Position numbers and translations under genes: made by a program | Shown here: positions 9,383 to 18,237 of the stretch, one piece after another | Layout of the letters: every line of letters begins with the position of its first letter | Numbering within the stretch: the stretch's first letter is position 1 | Assembly (NCBI RefSeq): GCF_000525795.1 | Contig: NZ_AOCG01000003.1 | Coordinates: 1-64,000 of the forward strand | Reading direction: 5' to 3' | DNA length: 64,000 nt | Source of the DNA: Listeria aquatica FSL S10-1188 | GTDB taxonomy: Bacteria > Bacillota > Bacilli > Lactobacillales > Listeriaceae | Notes under the pieces: model-generated | What the model saw: only the letters and a program-made list of their open reading frames with translations | Databases searched by the model: none | Told to the model about the DNA's origin: nothing

Positions 9383-9688
9383 TTGGCAAAACCAGAATTT
9401 ATTCAAGCTGTTTACGATATCATTTTGCAAATTCCCGAAGGAAAAGTAACCACTTACGGGCAAATTGCTTATATGACTGGTCATCCTAAAAATGCTCGAT
9501 TAGTCGGTAACGTTTTAAAGCATACAGATCGCTCGCTTGACATGCCTTGTCACCGTGTTGTGAATTCATCAGGACGGACTGTCCCCGGTTGGGATGATCA
9601 AATTCGGCTGCTCAAAAAAGAACAAGTTCCCTTCAAAGAAAATGGCTGCGTCAATTTAAAAATATGCTTTTGGCAAGGCCAAACTTAA
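9383..9688 (+). CDS. MGMT-family DNA alkyltransferase-like protein (ATL/Ogt C-domain)
   Basis: This 101-aa protein has only the DNA-binding/active-site domain of O6-alkylguanine transferases. It begins with FIQAVYDIILQIPEGKVTTYGQIA, and the helix-turn-helix is followed by MPCHRVV. The reactive cysteine is present, unlike the Trp in E. coli YbaZ, so it may still transfer alkyl groups. The start is TTG with AAGGAG 11 bases upstream. The last dozen residues look atypical: removing one A near 9657-9661 would instead end it with KYAFGKAKLKKK, so a late frameshift is possible. Confidence 0.75.
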   Translation: MAKPEFIQAVYDIILQIPEGKVTTYGQIAYMTGHPKNARLVGNVLKHTDRSLDMPCHRVVNSSGRTVPGWDDQIRLLKKEQVPFKENGCVNLKICFWQGQT

Positions 9689-10480
9689 AAAAAAGATTTT
9701 TTCCATTTGAGCAAGAACACCTGCTTCATTATTACTTGGCGCAACATGTTTAGCTACCTGCTTTACAGCATCTGGTGCATTACTCATTGCAAAGCTCGTT
9801 CCAACAAGTTTCAACATCTCTACATCATTCCCACCGTCACCAAATGCAGCAGCTTCTTCCTGCGTAAAGTCAAAATAGTCCAGCACAAACTGGATGGCAT
9901 TTCCTTTATGCATGTTTGGCTGAATTAAATCGATGCTACCATGACCACTGCTTACTGGAATTGCAATGTGACTAATTTCGCCATGTAGCTCTTCCAAAAG
10001 ATATTCGGTCTCTTCTTCAGAACAAGAAAGAGCGATTTTCAATACTTCATCGTCAATTTGGTCATAATTTTCAACCTTAAACATTACTGGACAATAGAAC
10101 TCAATCGTTTTGATAAAATCATCTGGCACGGTATCCAGAATATAAGCCCCTTTTTTTGCCGCATACAACAACTCGAAAATTCGTTTTAAAACTTAACACT
10201 TCTAAAATTTTCTTTACATCTGTTTTTTCAAATGAGCTTGAAAAAAATTTCTTCTCCATGTTTTGTGACCATAGCGCCATTATCTGAAATAAAGGTGATT
10301 TTTTCTTTGATAGGTTCAAAAAATTGCACAAGCTGAACATACTGATTTCCACTTGCAACAACAAACTCAGCTTGCTTTTTTTTGCATTTCGCCAAATATC
10401 TTGGCAAATCTGTCTTTATCATAATGTTTCTGATCATCCAAAAAAGTTCCATCCATATCCACTGCTACTAGTTTAATCAT
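9685..10480 (-). CDS. Cof-type HAD-superfamily phosphatase, several frameshifts
   Basis: The N-terminus MIKLVAVDMDGTFLDD holds the nucleophile Asp (DxDGT). Later come FISDNGAMV and, near the end, FGDGGNDVEML with the metal-binding Asp pair. This is the Cof/sugar-phosphatase branch of HAD enzymes. The gene is cut into pieces by extra bases at 10376-10383 (T8), 10241-10247 (A7) and about 10184-10191 (a run of four). A fourth at 9687-9694 (A8) hides a stop that gives the ending EKIFF. Removing all four gives 263 aa, family length. Substrate unknown. Because one break is not in a long run, true decay cannot be excluded. Confidence 0.7.
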
Positions 10481-10582
10481 CTGTAACCTCACTGCTCCCT
10501 CTTGAAGGTAGTGCCTCCAAAAATAGTATTTGCTTCTATTTTAGCATAAAATACTACTCGATTTGACTTCTAAATATAGAAA

Positions 10583-10608
10583 AAGCTGTACCCCTTTTGG
10601 TACAGCTT
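10583..10608 (-). terminator. Terminator of the GlsB-like gene
   Basis: AAGCTGTACC and GGTACAGCTT form a perfect 10-bp stem, followed by T residues on the minus strand. The same arms recur at 11087-11112. Confidence 0.85.
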
Positions 10609-10632
10609 CAAATAATTTGTATCGAACAAGTG

Positions 10633-10899
10633 CTATTCCCTTTTTTGTGTTCCGGTCAAAAATGATACGATAGCTACCAAAATAATAGCACCGATAATTG
10701 AAGGGAAAATTGCCATTCCAGCTACATGGGGCCCCCAACTTCCTAAAAGCTTTTCTCCAAGCCAAGAACCAATTAAACCGGCTAAAATATTTCCAATCCA
10801 TCCTAGCGGCATTTTCCGACTTGTCAAAACCCCTGCAATAATACCAACAACTGCACCAATAACTGCACCAACAATAAGCACCCAAATAAAATGAAACAT
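10633..10899 (-). CDS. GlsB/YeaQ/YmgE family small membrane protein
   Basis: This 88-aa protein is made of three hydrophobic glycine-rich segments (VGAVIGAVVGIIAG, GWIGNILAGLIGSWLG, IIGAIILVAIVSFL), the pattern of the transglycosylase-associated (PF04226) family. Members are general-stress membrane proteins of unknown activity. The ATG at 10899 is chosen because GGGAGG lies 8 bases upstream; a GTG 9 bases earlier overlaps that site. Monocistronic. Confidence 0.85.
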   Translation of the reverse strand: MFHFIWVLIVGAVIGAVVGIIAGVLTSRKMPLGWIGNILAGLIGSWLGEKLLGSWGPHVAGMAIFPSIIGAIILVAIVSFLTGTQKRE

Positions 10900-11079
10900 C
10901 ACATTCACCTCCCTGTATTTTTACCTCTAGAAAAGTAAATTCAAACATTTTAAGTGTTTTGTCTAGTCTCGGATAAGAAGTTAATTTCTAGGTTAAACGC
11001 AATAATTATTACTGTACCCTTCAATGAAGTGAATAATTCTGCTTCTTATATGGATTAGATGAAGAAAAAAATCAAAACA

Positions 11080-11183
11080 ACGAAAAAAGCTGTACCACAA
11101 GGGGTACAGCTTCTTTCAGCGCAATCAAAAGGAGAAATTCACACAATCAAATAAAGGGGGTATTTGTTTGTGATTTATTTCAC
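11080..11183 (-). ncRNA. Candidate small RNA with own promoter and terminator
   Basis: On the minus strand a -35 TTGAAT (complement of 11213-11218) is followed by a 17-base spacer and a -10 TATATT (complement of 11190-11195). This predicts a start near 11183. About 70 bases later is a perfect hairpin (11087-11112, arms AAGCTGTACC/GGTACAGCTT) followed by six U. No convincing ORF lies between. The transcript would carry CU-rich stretches, ACCCCC and TTTCTCCTTTT; the latter is complementary to Shine-Dalgarno sequences, as in trans-acting Listeria sRNAs of the LhrC type. I do not recognise it as a named RNA. Confidence 0.5.
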
Positions 11184-11197
11184 GGTATTAATATACC
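11184..11197. promoter_or_regulatory. Palindrome overlapping the candidate sRNA -10 region
   Basis: GGTATTAATATACC has inverted GGTAT/ATACC arms lying directly across the -10 hexamer of the proposed sRNA promoter. It could be an operator. The regulator is unknown. Confidence 0.3.
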
Positions 11198-11477
11198 ATA
11201 TCTAAAAACATAATTCAATGCTTCACAAACTTTTTTTGAATAAATTTTTTTCATCTTTTCCTTTTATTTATAATAATGAAAATCTAGTTTTTAATTTCTG
11301 TCCCACTATTCACAAGCAGAGATAAAAACAGTTTGCCAAGCTCGCTTTGTTTAAACGATTTCTTTCCATATAAATAAATAATACAGTATCTCAAATGCAA
11401 CAAAAAAAGAGGAAGCTTTCTCAATTAGCTAAGCTTCCCCACAAAACTTTTTTTTGTAAATTTATAATTTCACAAAG
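11198..11477. other. AT-rich gap upstream of the sRNA candidate, ending in the pepF terminator
   Basis: Apart from the sRNA -35 region and the pepF terminator I see no coding signal here. Composition is strongly A/T rich and every frame is short. Confidence 0.6.
11411..11438 (-). terminator. Terminator of pepF
   Basis: GGAAGCTT pairs with AAGCTTCC across a 12-base loop that itself can pair, followed on the minus strand by CTCTTTTTTT. Confidence 0.8.
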
Positions 11478-13289
11478 TTAGTTTTCCAGTTTCTCAAGTT
11501 CTATTAATCGTTCTTCAAAAACTTTCAGTGCATCTTCAACGACTTGACTGCTTGTCATATCGACACCCGCACGTTTCAAAACTTCAATCGGAAAATCTGA
11601 ACTTCCTGCTTTTAAATAATCCAAATAAGCCTCAACAGCTGGAGTTCCTCCCTTCAAAATTTTTGCACTCAATGCAGAAGCAGCAGAAAAACCAGTTGCA
11701 TATTGGTATACATAGTAGTTCATATAAAAATGCGGAATCCGTGACCACTCATAACCAATTTCCGGATCATATTGAACGGCATCGCCATAATAATTTTTAT
11801 TAATCTTAAAATATTGTTCAGTCAAGAACTCCGCGGTTAAGGCTTCACCATTTTGGTCAGCTTGGTGAATGAAGTGCTCGAATTCAGCAAATTGAGTTTG
11901 CCGGAAAACAGTACCTTTAAACCCATCTAAATAATGGTTTAGTAAATAAGCACGAACTTTTGGATCATTATATTTTTTAAGCAAATGATCCGTCAAAAGA
12001 TTTTCATTAGTAGTAGAAGCAACTTCTGCAAGGAATATCGAATAATCCCCATAAACATATGGTTGATTTGTCCGCGTGTAATAGCTATGCACACTGTGAC
12101 CGAGTTCATGAGCTAGTGTGAACACATTATCAATATTATTTTGCCAGTTTAACAAAATATACGGGTTTGTACTATATGCACCCGATGAATAAGCACCGCT
12201 TCGTTTTCCTTTATTTTCAACGACATCAATCCACCTGTTGGCAAAGGCTTTTTTCAGTATCGCTTGGTATTCTTCACCTAATGGTTTTAAAGCTTCTAAA
12301 ACAACTTCTTGCGCTTCTTCATAAGTAAACTCCAGTTTCACTTCACTTGAAAGCGGTGTGTACATATCATACATATGCAAGTCATTCAATCCTAAAATTT
12401 TCTTGCGCATTTCAACATAACGATGTAGCAATGGCAAATGCTCGTTAACCGTTTGTACTAAAGAATCATATACTGTTTCAGGAATATGATTTCCGGAAAG
12501 TGCCGCTTCTCGAGCTGACTTATAGCCTCTTACCGATGCATAAAAGTTAGATTTTTTCACCTGCCCATTCAAGGTTTGGGCAAGAGTATTTTTTAAACTT
12601 TCATAAACGGAATAAAGTCCTTTAAATGCTTCTTCACGAACACGCCGGTCGCTACTTTCAAGTAGCTTTCCATAACGTCCATGCGTAATTTCAACTTCAT
12701 TTCCAGCTTCATCACGGATTACCGGAAACTTCAAATCAGCATTATTCAATGTGCTAAATGTATTCGAGGAACTGCCAAGTACTTCTCCAGCACTCGCTAA
12801 AATTGCTTCTTCTTTTTCGGATAAAACGTAGGGTCGACTTAAATTTAACTCTTCAAGAACATGCTTGTATAATCCGAGCTCTGTATTTTCATTTAAAAAT
12901 GTCTCAAGACGTGCTTCTTCGATAGATAGAATTTCAGGGTCAAAATAGCTCAACCCGGTAATAACTTGCGTGATCAAGCTTCCTGCTCGGCTATTCATTC
13001 CTTGATAAGTTGCATTCGCTGTGTCCTGATCCAGTTTTAAATGTGCATATACATACAGCTTTTCCAACCGATCAAAAAGTGTATCGCGAAATCTCAAAGC
13101 ATTTAAAAGCGTATCTGCACTATTTCCGAGTGTTCCTTTAAATTGTTCGCTTTGGTTGCTTAATTCTTGAATATCCTTAAATTCTTTTTCAAAAGCTTCA
13201 TCTGACGGGAAAATAGTTGTGAGATCCCAAGTCAGTTCTTCTGGCACTTCATTTCTTGCGGGCAATGCCCCTATTTTGCTCTCTGCCAT
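11478..13289 (-). CDS. pepF: Oligoendopeptidase F (M3B metallopeptidase)
   Basis: This cytoplasmic zinc endopeptidase cleaves oligopeptides. It is 603 aa, full family length, with the catalytic HELGH in TLAHELGHSVHSYY near residue 385 and the downstream Glu ligand in FLAEVASTTNE. The ATG at 13289 has GGGGAGG 7 bases upstream; an earlier in-frame ATG lacks one. It is monocistronic with its own terminator and lies in the pepF-coiA-mecA-spx order of Listeria, near the peptide importer operon whose imported peptides it could digest. Confidence 0.95.
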   Translation of the reverse strand: MAESKIGALPARNEVPEELTWDLTTIFPSDEAFEKEFKDIQELSNQSEQFKGTLGNSADTLLNALRFRDTLFDRLEKLYVYAHLKLDQDTANATYQGMNSRAGSLITQVITGLSYFDPEILSIEEARLETFLNENTELGLYKHVLEELNLSRPYVLSEKEEAILASAGEVLGSSSNTFSTLNNADLKFPVIRDEAGNEVEITHGRYGKLLESSDRRVREEAFKGLYSVYESLKNTLAQTLNGQVKKSNFYASVRGYKSAREAALSGNHIPETVYDSLVQTVNEHLPLLHRYVEMRKKILGLNDLHMYDMYTPLSSEVKLEFTYEEAQEVVLEALKPLGEEYQAILKKAFANRWIDVVENKGKRSGAYSSGAYSTNPYILLNWQNNIDNVFTLAHELGHSVHSYYTRTNQPYVYGDYSIFLAEVASTTNENLLTDHLLKKYNDPKVRAYLLNHYLDGFKGTVFRQTQFAEFEHFIHQADQNGEALTAEFLTEQYFKINKNYYGDAVQYDPEIGYEWSRIPHFYMNYYVYQYATGFSAASALSAKILKGGTPAVEAYLDYLKAGSSDFPIEVLKRAGVDMTSSQVVEDALKVFEERLIELEKLEN

Positions 13290-13360
13290 CTTAAAACCTC
13301 CCCAAATCAATCTTCCTTTTCATTATGATCTAAAAATCATAAAAATGCAAAAATCATAAA

Positions 13361-14473
13361 TTAGGAAAAAATTTGTGAATGTTGTCTCCACTTCATTTTT
13401 CTTTTCAAACGGTAGTTACAACTCGAAATTTCAACGAGTATCTCTTTTTCTTCTAGATAAAGAAGATATTCCTTTAGCAATTCTTCTGCCTCGTAATCTT
13501 GGAAGGTGAGCACTTTTAATGGGACTACACAAGCTCTAAATCGTTCTGCAATCGCTCTATACGCAAAATGCTCTCCTACTTCAAGTCGGTCAAAAAAATG
13601 AATCCAAAGTGAAAACTGCCACTCTACAGGAGCTGTATGAACAAGAAACTGTTTATCGAGCTGCACCCCAACTTGAAGTGGTAAATGATAAAGTGAAAAT
13701 CCCGCATGGTAGAGTTCTTGCATAAAATGACTGCGTGATTTATATTTTGCATAATAGTAGCAAAGTCGCTCTCGTTCAATTTCTCGATGTGGCTGATACC
13801 TCTTTCTTCTATGCCCTTTAACCGCCTTTATTTTTAGTTGCATTTCCTTTATTGAAATTGCCAGTGGAAGCACTAAACGCTCACCAAAAAAATATTTACT
13901 TCCCGCATGTGCAAGGTGATGAATACATTCTATTCTGCGTTTTTCTGGCTGAAAAAATAGCAAATAATAACCAAGCTCCTCACTTTTCCTTATAAAACAT
14001 AGTTGAAAATTTGAAAAAGCATAACTAAATTTGTTTTTTACGATATCCTGACCTAGCAACCAAATCGGAATAAGCTTCTTTGACAAATAGTCATTTGTCC
14101 GTTCCAATAACTGAGAAGGAGGAACAGTTGAGCACTGAAATTCAACGGCATATTTCCCGTTAACGAGAAGATCCGCTTGACGGTTAATGGTTTGAAGAAA
14201 ACTCTCTAATTGCACCTCAAATCCTTGATAGAGTAGCCAACGACTTAGTTCCTTCTTTCCAAGTAAATGCTTTTTTGTCTCTCCTTCTGAAGAAAAGCGA
14301 CATCTCGTTCCTCGTTTATGCGCAAAGTGTGGCAACTTAATATCTCCACATTTTAGAATGAGTTCTTCTCCACACGCCGGGCAAAAAAACGGATCCGTCT
14401 TCGCTTTTAAATGTGAAATGTTTGCTTGTGTAGCTGTGAAATAATCGCCTTGTCTATTCTTTGCTGTAAACAT
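13361..14473 (-). CDS. coiA: Competence protein CoiA-like
   Basis: About 370 aa. The N-terminal zinc-ribbon-like part has FFCPACGEELILKCG and HFAHKRGTRC. A nuclease-like core follows (ADLLVNGKYAVEFQCS, with the Asp/Glu-Gln pattern of restriction-type folds, residues ~125-142). Known CoiA proteins are needed for recombination of incoming DNA during transformation. The start at 14473 has AAAGGA 7 bases upstream. Gene order next to pepF and mecA is as in other Listeria and Bacillus genomes. A T7 run inside it is in frame, unlike many in this window. Confidence 0.88.
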   Translation of the reverse strand: MFTAKNRQGDYFTATQANISHLKAKTDPFFCPACGEELILKCGDIKLPHFAHKRGTRCRFSSEGETKKHLLGKKELSRWLLYQGFEVQLESFLQTINRQADLLVNGKYAVEFQCSTVPPSQLLERTNDYLSKKLIPIWLLGQDIVKNKFSYAFSNFQLCFIRKSEELGYYLLFFQPEKRRIECIHHLAHAGSKYFFGERLVLPLAISIKEMQLKIKAVKGHRRKRYQPHREIERERLCYYYAKYKSRSHFMQELYHAGFSLYHLPLQVGVQLDKQFLVHTAPVEWQFSLWIHFFDRLEVGEHFAYRAIAERFRACVVPLKVLTFQDYEAEELLKEYLLYLEEKEILVEISSCNYRLKRKMKWRQHSQIFS

Positions 14474-14552
14474 TTCCAACATCCTTTACTAGTTTTATTT
14501 ATTCACTTCGACAGTCTAGATGCAAATTCCTTTATTTATTTTAAAATCGCAA

Positions 14553-14593
14553 AAAAAAGACCCGTTTCTATATTTTAGAAACGAGTCTTTTTT
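14553..14593 (-). terminator. Terminator of mecA
   Basis: AAAAGACCCGTTTCTA pairs with TAGAAACGAGTCTTTT (one mismatch), with a T tract on the minus strand, just beyond the mecA stop. Confidence 0.85.
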
Positions 14594-14598
14594 ATTTC

Positions 14599-15261
14599 TT
14601 AATCCATAAAATACTGTTTTACTTGTTCTAATGCGGGATTATCAAAAATCAGTTTACCATATTCGTCTAGCATATAGCCTGTTAAATTCGACTCCGTGCC
14701 ATATTCAAGCAATATACTGACCGTATTGTCAATGTTTGACTCATTATATTGAGTTTCAGGAAATTCCACATAAAGGAAGTATCTATCTTGATAAGCATAG
14801 AGTTTCGTATTCACATCTTGGAGTCCAGAAGCACCACTCATTTGAACTAAATCTTCAAAGTCGTTAAATGCCAAGACAAACTCTAACGTGTCCTCATCAT
14901 CTTCTGAATCCTTATTAACTGGATTAAAGTTTTCTTCTAACATTTTCTCAATTCGTTCCTCAGTAGCCAGTTCATCTTGACTAGCTGAACTAAGTTCAAA
15001 GTTTTCTTCGCCTTGTTTCGACAAATTCGCCTTCGTTACAAATACTTCTAGACCATGTTTTAAAGCTTGGACTTGTATCCAGAGCGGACCTTCAGGAGTG
15101 AACTCTTCTTCATACTTCAGCTCATCCATCATTTCCCAAAAAAGCTCTTCACTCTTTTCGCGATCATACCAGACATCTTCCTGATTGAAGCCGCGCTCTT
15201 CGAGATCCAGATAAGAAATGTAAAATTTAATTGTATCCTCATTAATTCGTTCAATTTCCAT
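14599..15261 (-). CDS. mecA: Adaptor protein MecA
   Basis: This adaptor delivers substrates such as ComK to the ClpC/ClpP protease. The N-terminal targeting domain begins MEIERINEDTIKFYISYLDLEERGF. An acidic linker (NKDSEDDEDTLEF) follows, then the ClpC-binding C-terminal domain. At 220 aa it is normal length. The ATG at 15261 is preferred to a GTG two codons upstream because GGGAGAG lies 7 bases before it. Confidence 0.95.
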   Translation of the reverse strand: MEIERINEDTIKFYISYLDLEERGFNQEDVWYDREKSEELFWEMMDELKYEEEFTPEGPLWIQVQALKHGLEVFVTKANLSKQGEENFELSSASQDELATEERIEKMLEENFNPVNKDSEDDEDTLEFVLAFNDFEDLVQMSGASGLQDVNTKLYAYQDRYFLYVEFPETQYNESNIDNTVSILLEYGTESNLTGYMLDEYGKLIFDNPALEQVKQYFMD

Positions 15262-15416
15262 CGTCACACTCTCCCTTCCAATTTAGTCATTGACAACGAA
15301 GGGTAAACTTCATACTTATATTTTATCTTATAATAGATGATTATACCACCTTTTATTCTTTTGGGCTCTTATCTTACCTCAAAATTAAATTTTGCGCAAG
15401 TTTCCGAACTGAACAA

Positions 15417-15457
15417 AAAAGCTGCCGAAAACCTTTTTAGATTTCCAACAGCTTTCA
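15417..15457 (-). terminator. Terminator of spx
   Basis: AAAAAGCTG and the facing CAGCTTT, extended by partly paired CCGAAAA/TTTCCAA, form an imperfect stem with T residues on the minus strand. Confidence 0.65.
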
Positions 15458-15458
15458 A

Positions 15459-15854
15459 TTAGTTAACCATTTTTTGAGCTTCACGCAATTGATAAGTTCT
15501 TACTTTTCTTGGCAAGAAACGACGGATTTCGTCTTCGTTATATCCTACTTGGAGACGCTTTTCGTCGATAATAATTGGACGTCTTAAAAGCCCAGGGTTT
15601 TTCTGAATCAATTCAAAAAGCTCTTGCAGAGGCAAACTGTCTAAATCAACATTTAGCTTCTGAAATGTTTTTGAACGAGTTGAAATAATTTCATCGGTCC
15701 CATCTTCCGTCATACGAAGGATTTCTTTTATTTCATCTAAACTTAACGGTTCAGAAAAAATATTTCTTTCTTTGTATGGAATTTCATGGTTTTCCAACCA
15801 AGCTCGTGCTTTGCGACAAGATGTGCAACTAGGTGAAGTGTATAACGTTACCAT
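15459..15854 (-). CDS. spx: Transcriptional regulator Spx
   Basis: At 131 aa it is a complete Spx/ArsC-fold protein. The redox switch CTSC sits at residues 10-13 ([14 protein letters not shown]). [20 protein letters not shown] carries the family's conserved basic face that contacts the RNA polymerase alpha subunit. Spx controls the thiol-stress regulon and is degraded by ClpXP. It sits beside mecA as in Bacillus and Listeria. AAGGAG lies 13 bases before the ATG. Confidence 0.95.
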   Translation of the reverse strand: MVTLYTSPSCTSCRKARAWLENHEIPYKERNIFSEPLSLDEIKEILRMTEDGTDEIISTRSKTFQKLNVDLDSLPLQELFELIQKNPGLLRRPIIIDEKRLQVGYNEDEIRRFLPRKVRTYQLREAQKMVN

Positions 15855-16149
15855 TAGACATTCACACTCCTTAATCGGTTAATTTTTTTTGTTTCATTCA
15901 AAAAAACGAATTGCTAATCCATTCTCTTTTTGAAAATAGCAATCAAGAACCTACATTCTCATTATACACTAAAATTGTGAAATTCTATAGGGCTATTTTT
16001 AATTTTTTTTATTTGACTAGAAAAAGGATGTAGTATGTCGTCAAATGTATCTTACCCTTACTATACAACCTTTAAACTAAATCAGCATGAAAAAAAAGAT
16101 AAGAAAATTAAAATTTGATGAGAATTTTATTAATTTCTTTTCACAAACA
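15855..16149. other. Intergenic region between spx and the opp operon
   Basis: AT-rich, holding the spx promoter region. No coding frame or other clear structure was seen. Confidence 0.5.
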
Positions 16150-16150
16150 A

Positions 16151-16181
16151 AAAAGGAGCCCTGCTTTTCAGGGCTCCTCAT
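16151..16181 (-). terminator. Terminator of the opp operon
   Basis: GGAGCCCT pairs with AGGGCTCC, with flanking AAAA/TTTT extending the stem and a T tract on the minus strand. It follows the oppF stop. Confidence 0.9.
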
Positions 16182-16183
16182 TT

Positions 16184-17147
16184 TCATTTTGTTGCTACGC
16201 TCGTTAGCTTAGCATGCTTTTCTTTATACATCTCTTCTTCTGTTTCCGAACAATAAACATAATGTCCAGGTGCAATTTCACGCATTTTTATTTCTTCTCC
16301 GTCTTTATATCCATGCGAACTCGGATCATATAGTTTACGAACACGCGTACGTTCATAATTAGGATCGGGAAGTGGAATTGCAGAAAGTAGCGACTCCGTA
16401 TAAGGATGAAGCGGCGCACGATATAAATCGTCAGCTGGCGCAAGTTCTACTAACTTACCAAAATACATAACGCCAATTCGGTCGCTGATGTATTTCACCA
16501 TTGAAAGGTCATGCGCAATAAATAAATACGTAAGTTCTTTTTCTTTTTGCAAATCACGCAAAAGGTTAACTACCTGCGCTTGAATTGAAACATCCAAAGC
16601 AGAAATAGGTTCATCCGCGATAATAAATTCAGGCTGCACAGCTAGCGCTCTTGCAATCCCGATTCTTTGACGTTGACCACCAGAAAATTCATGAGGATAG
16701 CGTCCAGCATGCTCTTTACTTAATCCTACAGTTTCCAGCAAGTGATAAACCTGTTGTGTCGCTTCCTCAGGCGTCTTCGCAAGGCCATGAATCTTAATTC
16801 CTTCCGCAATAATATCGCGTACTTTCATACGAGGATTAAGTGATGCATATGGATCTTGGAAAATCATTTGCATTTTTCTACGGAATTCATGCATTTCCTT
16901 ACGACTTTTTTTTGGCATGCACATTTTTTCCTTTGTAGAGTACTTCACCGCCTGTTGCATCGTACAAACGAATAATCGTTCTTCCTGTTGTTGATTTACC
17001 ACAGCCAGATTCCCCAACAAGTCCAAGCGTCTCACCTTTATAAATATCGAAGGAAATATCATCAACAGCACGCACTTCGTTGGCTTTACCTTTGTTAAAG
17101 TACTGTTTCAGATTATGAATTTCGAGCAACTTTTCTTTTTCACTCAT
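16184..17147 (-). CDS. oppF: Oligopeptide ABC transporter ATP-binding protein OppF (one frameshift)
   Basis: The Walker [10 protein letters not shown], signature [12 protein letters not shown] and Walker [13 protein letters not shown] are all present, and the C-terminal oligopeptide/dipeptide extension includes [14 protein letters not shown]. The frame breaks at the T8 run 16906-16913. Removing one base gives [20 protein letters not shown] and a 320-aa protein. OppF pairs with OppD to power peptide uptake. Its start overlaps the oppD stop by four bases (ATGA). Last gene of oppABCDF. Confidence 0.92.
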
Positions 17148-18220
17148 TCCTCTTCAACTCCCTTCGCATGAACAGCCTGCATACCTGGGTGTTCTTTTGC
17201 AAACTGCTCTTGACGTCTAAGAACAGCATCTGGAGGCGTCACTTCTGGCGCATCTGGATGAAGTAGCCAAGTTGCCGCGTAATGCGTATCCGACACTTTA
17301 AACATTGGTGGCTGTTCCTCCAGATCGATTTGCATCGCATATTGATTACGTGCCGCAAAAGCATCACCTTTTGGCGGTTTCAAAAGATCTGGTGGTGTAC
17401 CAGGAATCACATAAAGTTCTTCATCATCTGTATCAAGCGTTGGCATAGAACTAATTAATCCCCATGTGTATGGGTGTTGCGGGTTATAAAAAATCTCATC
17501 AACCGTTCCAATTTCCACAATTTTCCCAGCATACATAACGGCAACACGATCAGCAACATTCGCTACAACCCCAAGGTCATGCGTGATGAAGATGATGGAT
17601 GTATCAATCTTCTTTTGCAAATCTTTCATTAAATCAAGAATCTGCGCCTGAATCGTTACATCGAGCGCTGTAGTTGGTTCATCTGCGATCAAAACTTGCG
17701 GGTTACAAGCAAGTGAAATCGCAATAACAACACGTTGTCGCATCCCACCGGAAAACTGGTGCGGATACTGTTTAATTCGCTCTTCCGCATTTGGAATCCC
17801 AACAAGTTGTAACAAACGTAGCGCTGTTTTATGCGCTTCTGATTTACCAATTTTTTGGTGCTTAATTAGTGGCTCAGAAATTTGTTTACCAATTGTCATA
17901 GTCGGATTTAAAGAAGTCATTGGATCTTGAAAAATCATCGCAATGTCTTTCCCGCGAATCTTTTGCATTTGTTTTTCACTAGCAGTGGCCAAATCCTTTC
18001 CACCGAAAAGAATTTGACCAGATTTTATTTTAGAGTTGCTTTCAGGAAGAAGTCGCATTACAGCTTTCGTTGTAACAGACTTCCCTGAACCAGATTCTCC
18101 CACGATAGCAAGTGTTTCTCCTTTATGAAGATCGAAGCTCACTCCACGAATCGCTTGAACTTCACCGGCATAAGTGTGGAAGGAAATGTGCAAATCTTTT
18201 ACTTCTAACAGTTTTTCCAT
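17144..18220 (-). CDS. oppD: Oligopeptide ABC transporter ATP-binding protein OppD
   Basis: Complete at 358 aa. Walker A is GESGSGKSVTTKA (residues ~39-51), the signature is FSGGMRQRV, Walker B is VLIADEPTTALD, and the C-terminal extension has YNPQHPYTWGLI. It forms the heterodimeric ATPase with OppF. It lies 17 bases after oppC and overlaps oppF, so it is translated as one operon. Confidence 0.95.
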   Translation of the reverse strand: MEKLLEVKDLHISFHTYAGEVQAIRGVSFDLHKGETLAIVGESGSGKSVTTKAVMRLLPESNSKIKSGQILFGGKDLATASEKQMQKIRGKDIAMIFQDPMTSLNPTMTIGKQISEPLIKHQKIGKSEAHKTALRLLQLVGIPNAEERIKQYPHQFSGGMRQRVVIAISLACNPQVLIADEPTTALDVTIQAQILDLMKDLQKKIDTSIIFITHDLGVVANVADRVAVMYAGKIVEIGTVDEIFYNPQHPYTWGLISSMPTLDTDDEELYVIPGTPPDLLKPPKGDAFAARNQYAMQIDLEEQPPMFKVSDTHYAATWLLHPDAPEVTPPDAVLRRQEQFAKEHPGMQAVHAKGVEEE

Positions 18221-18237
18221 TATTCCTCACCTTTCCT

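Noticed and set aside
16906-16913. Programmed ribosomal frameshifting at A8 in oppF
   Set aside because: No slippery-site plus structure arrangement is apparent, and the same kind of break occurs in many unrelated genes, so a common technical cause is more likely.
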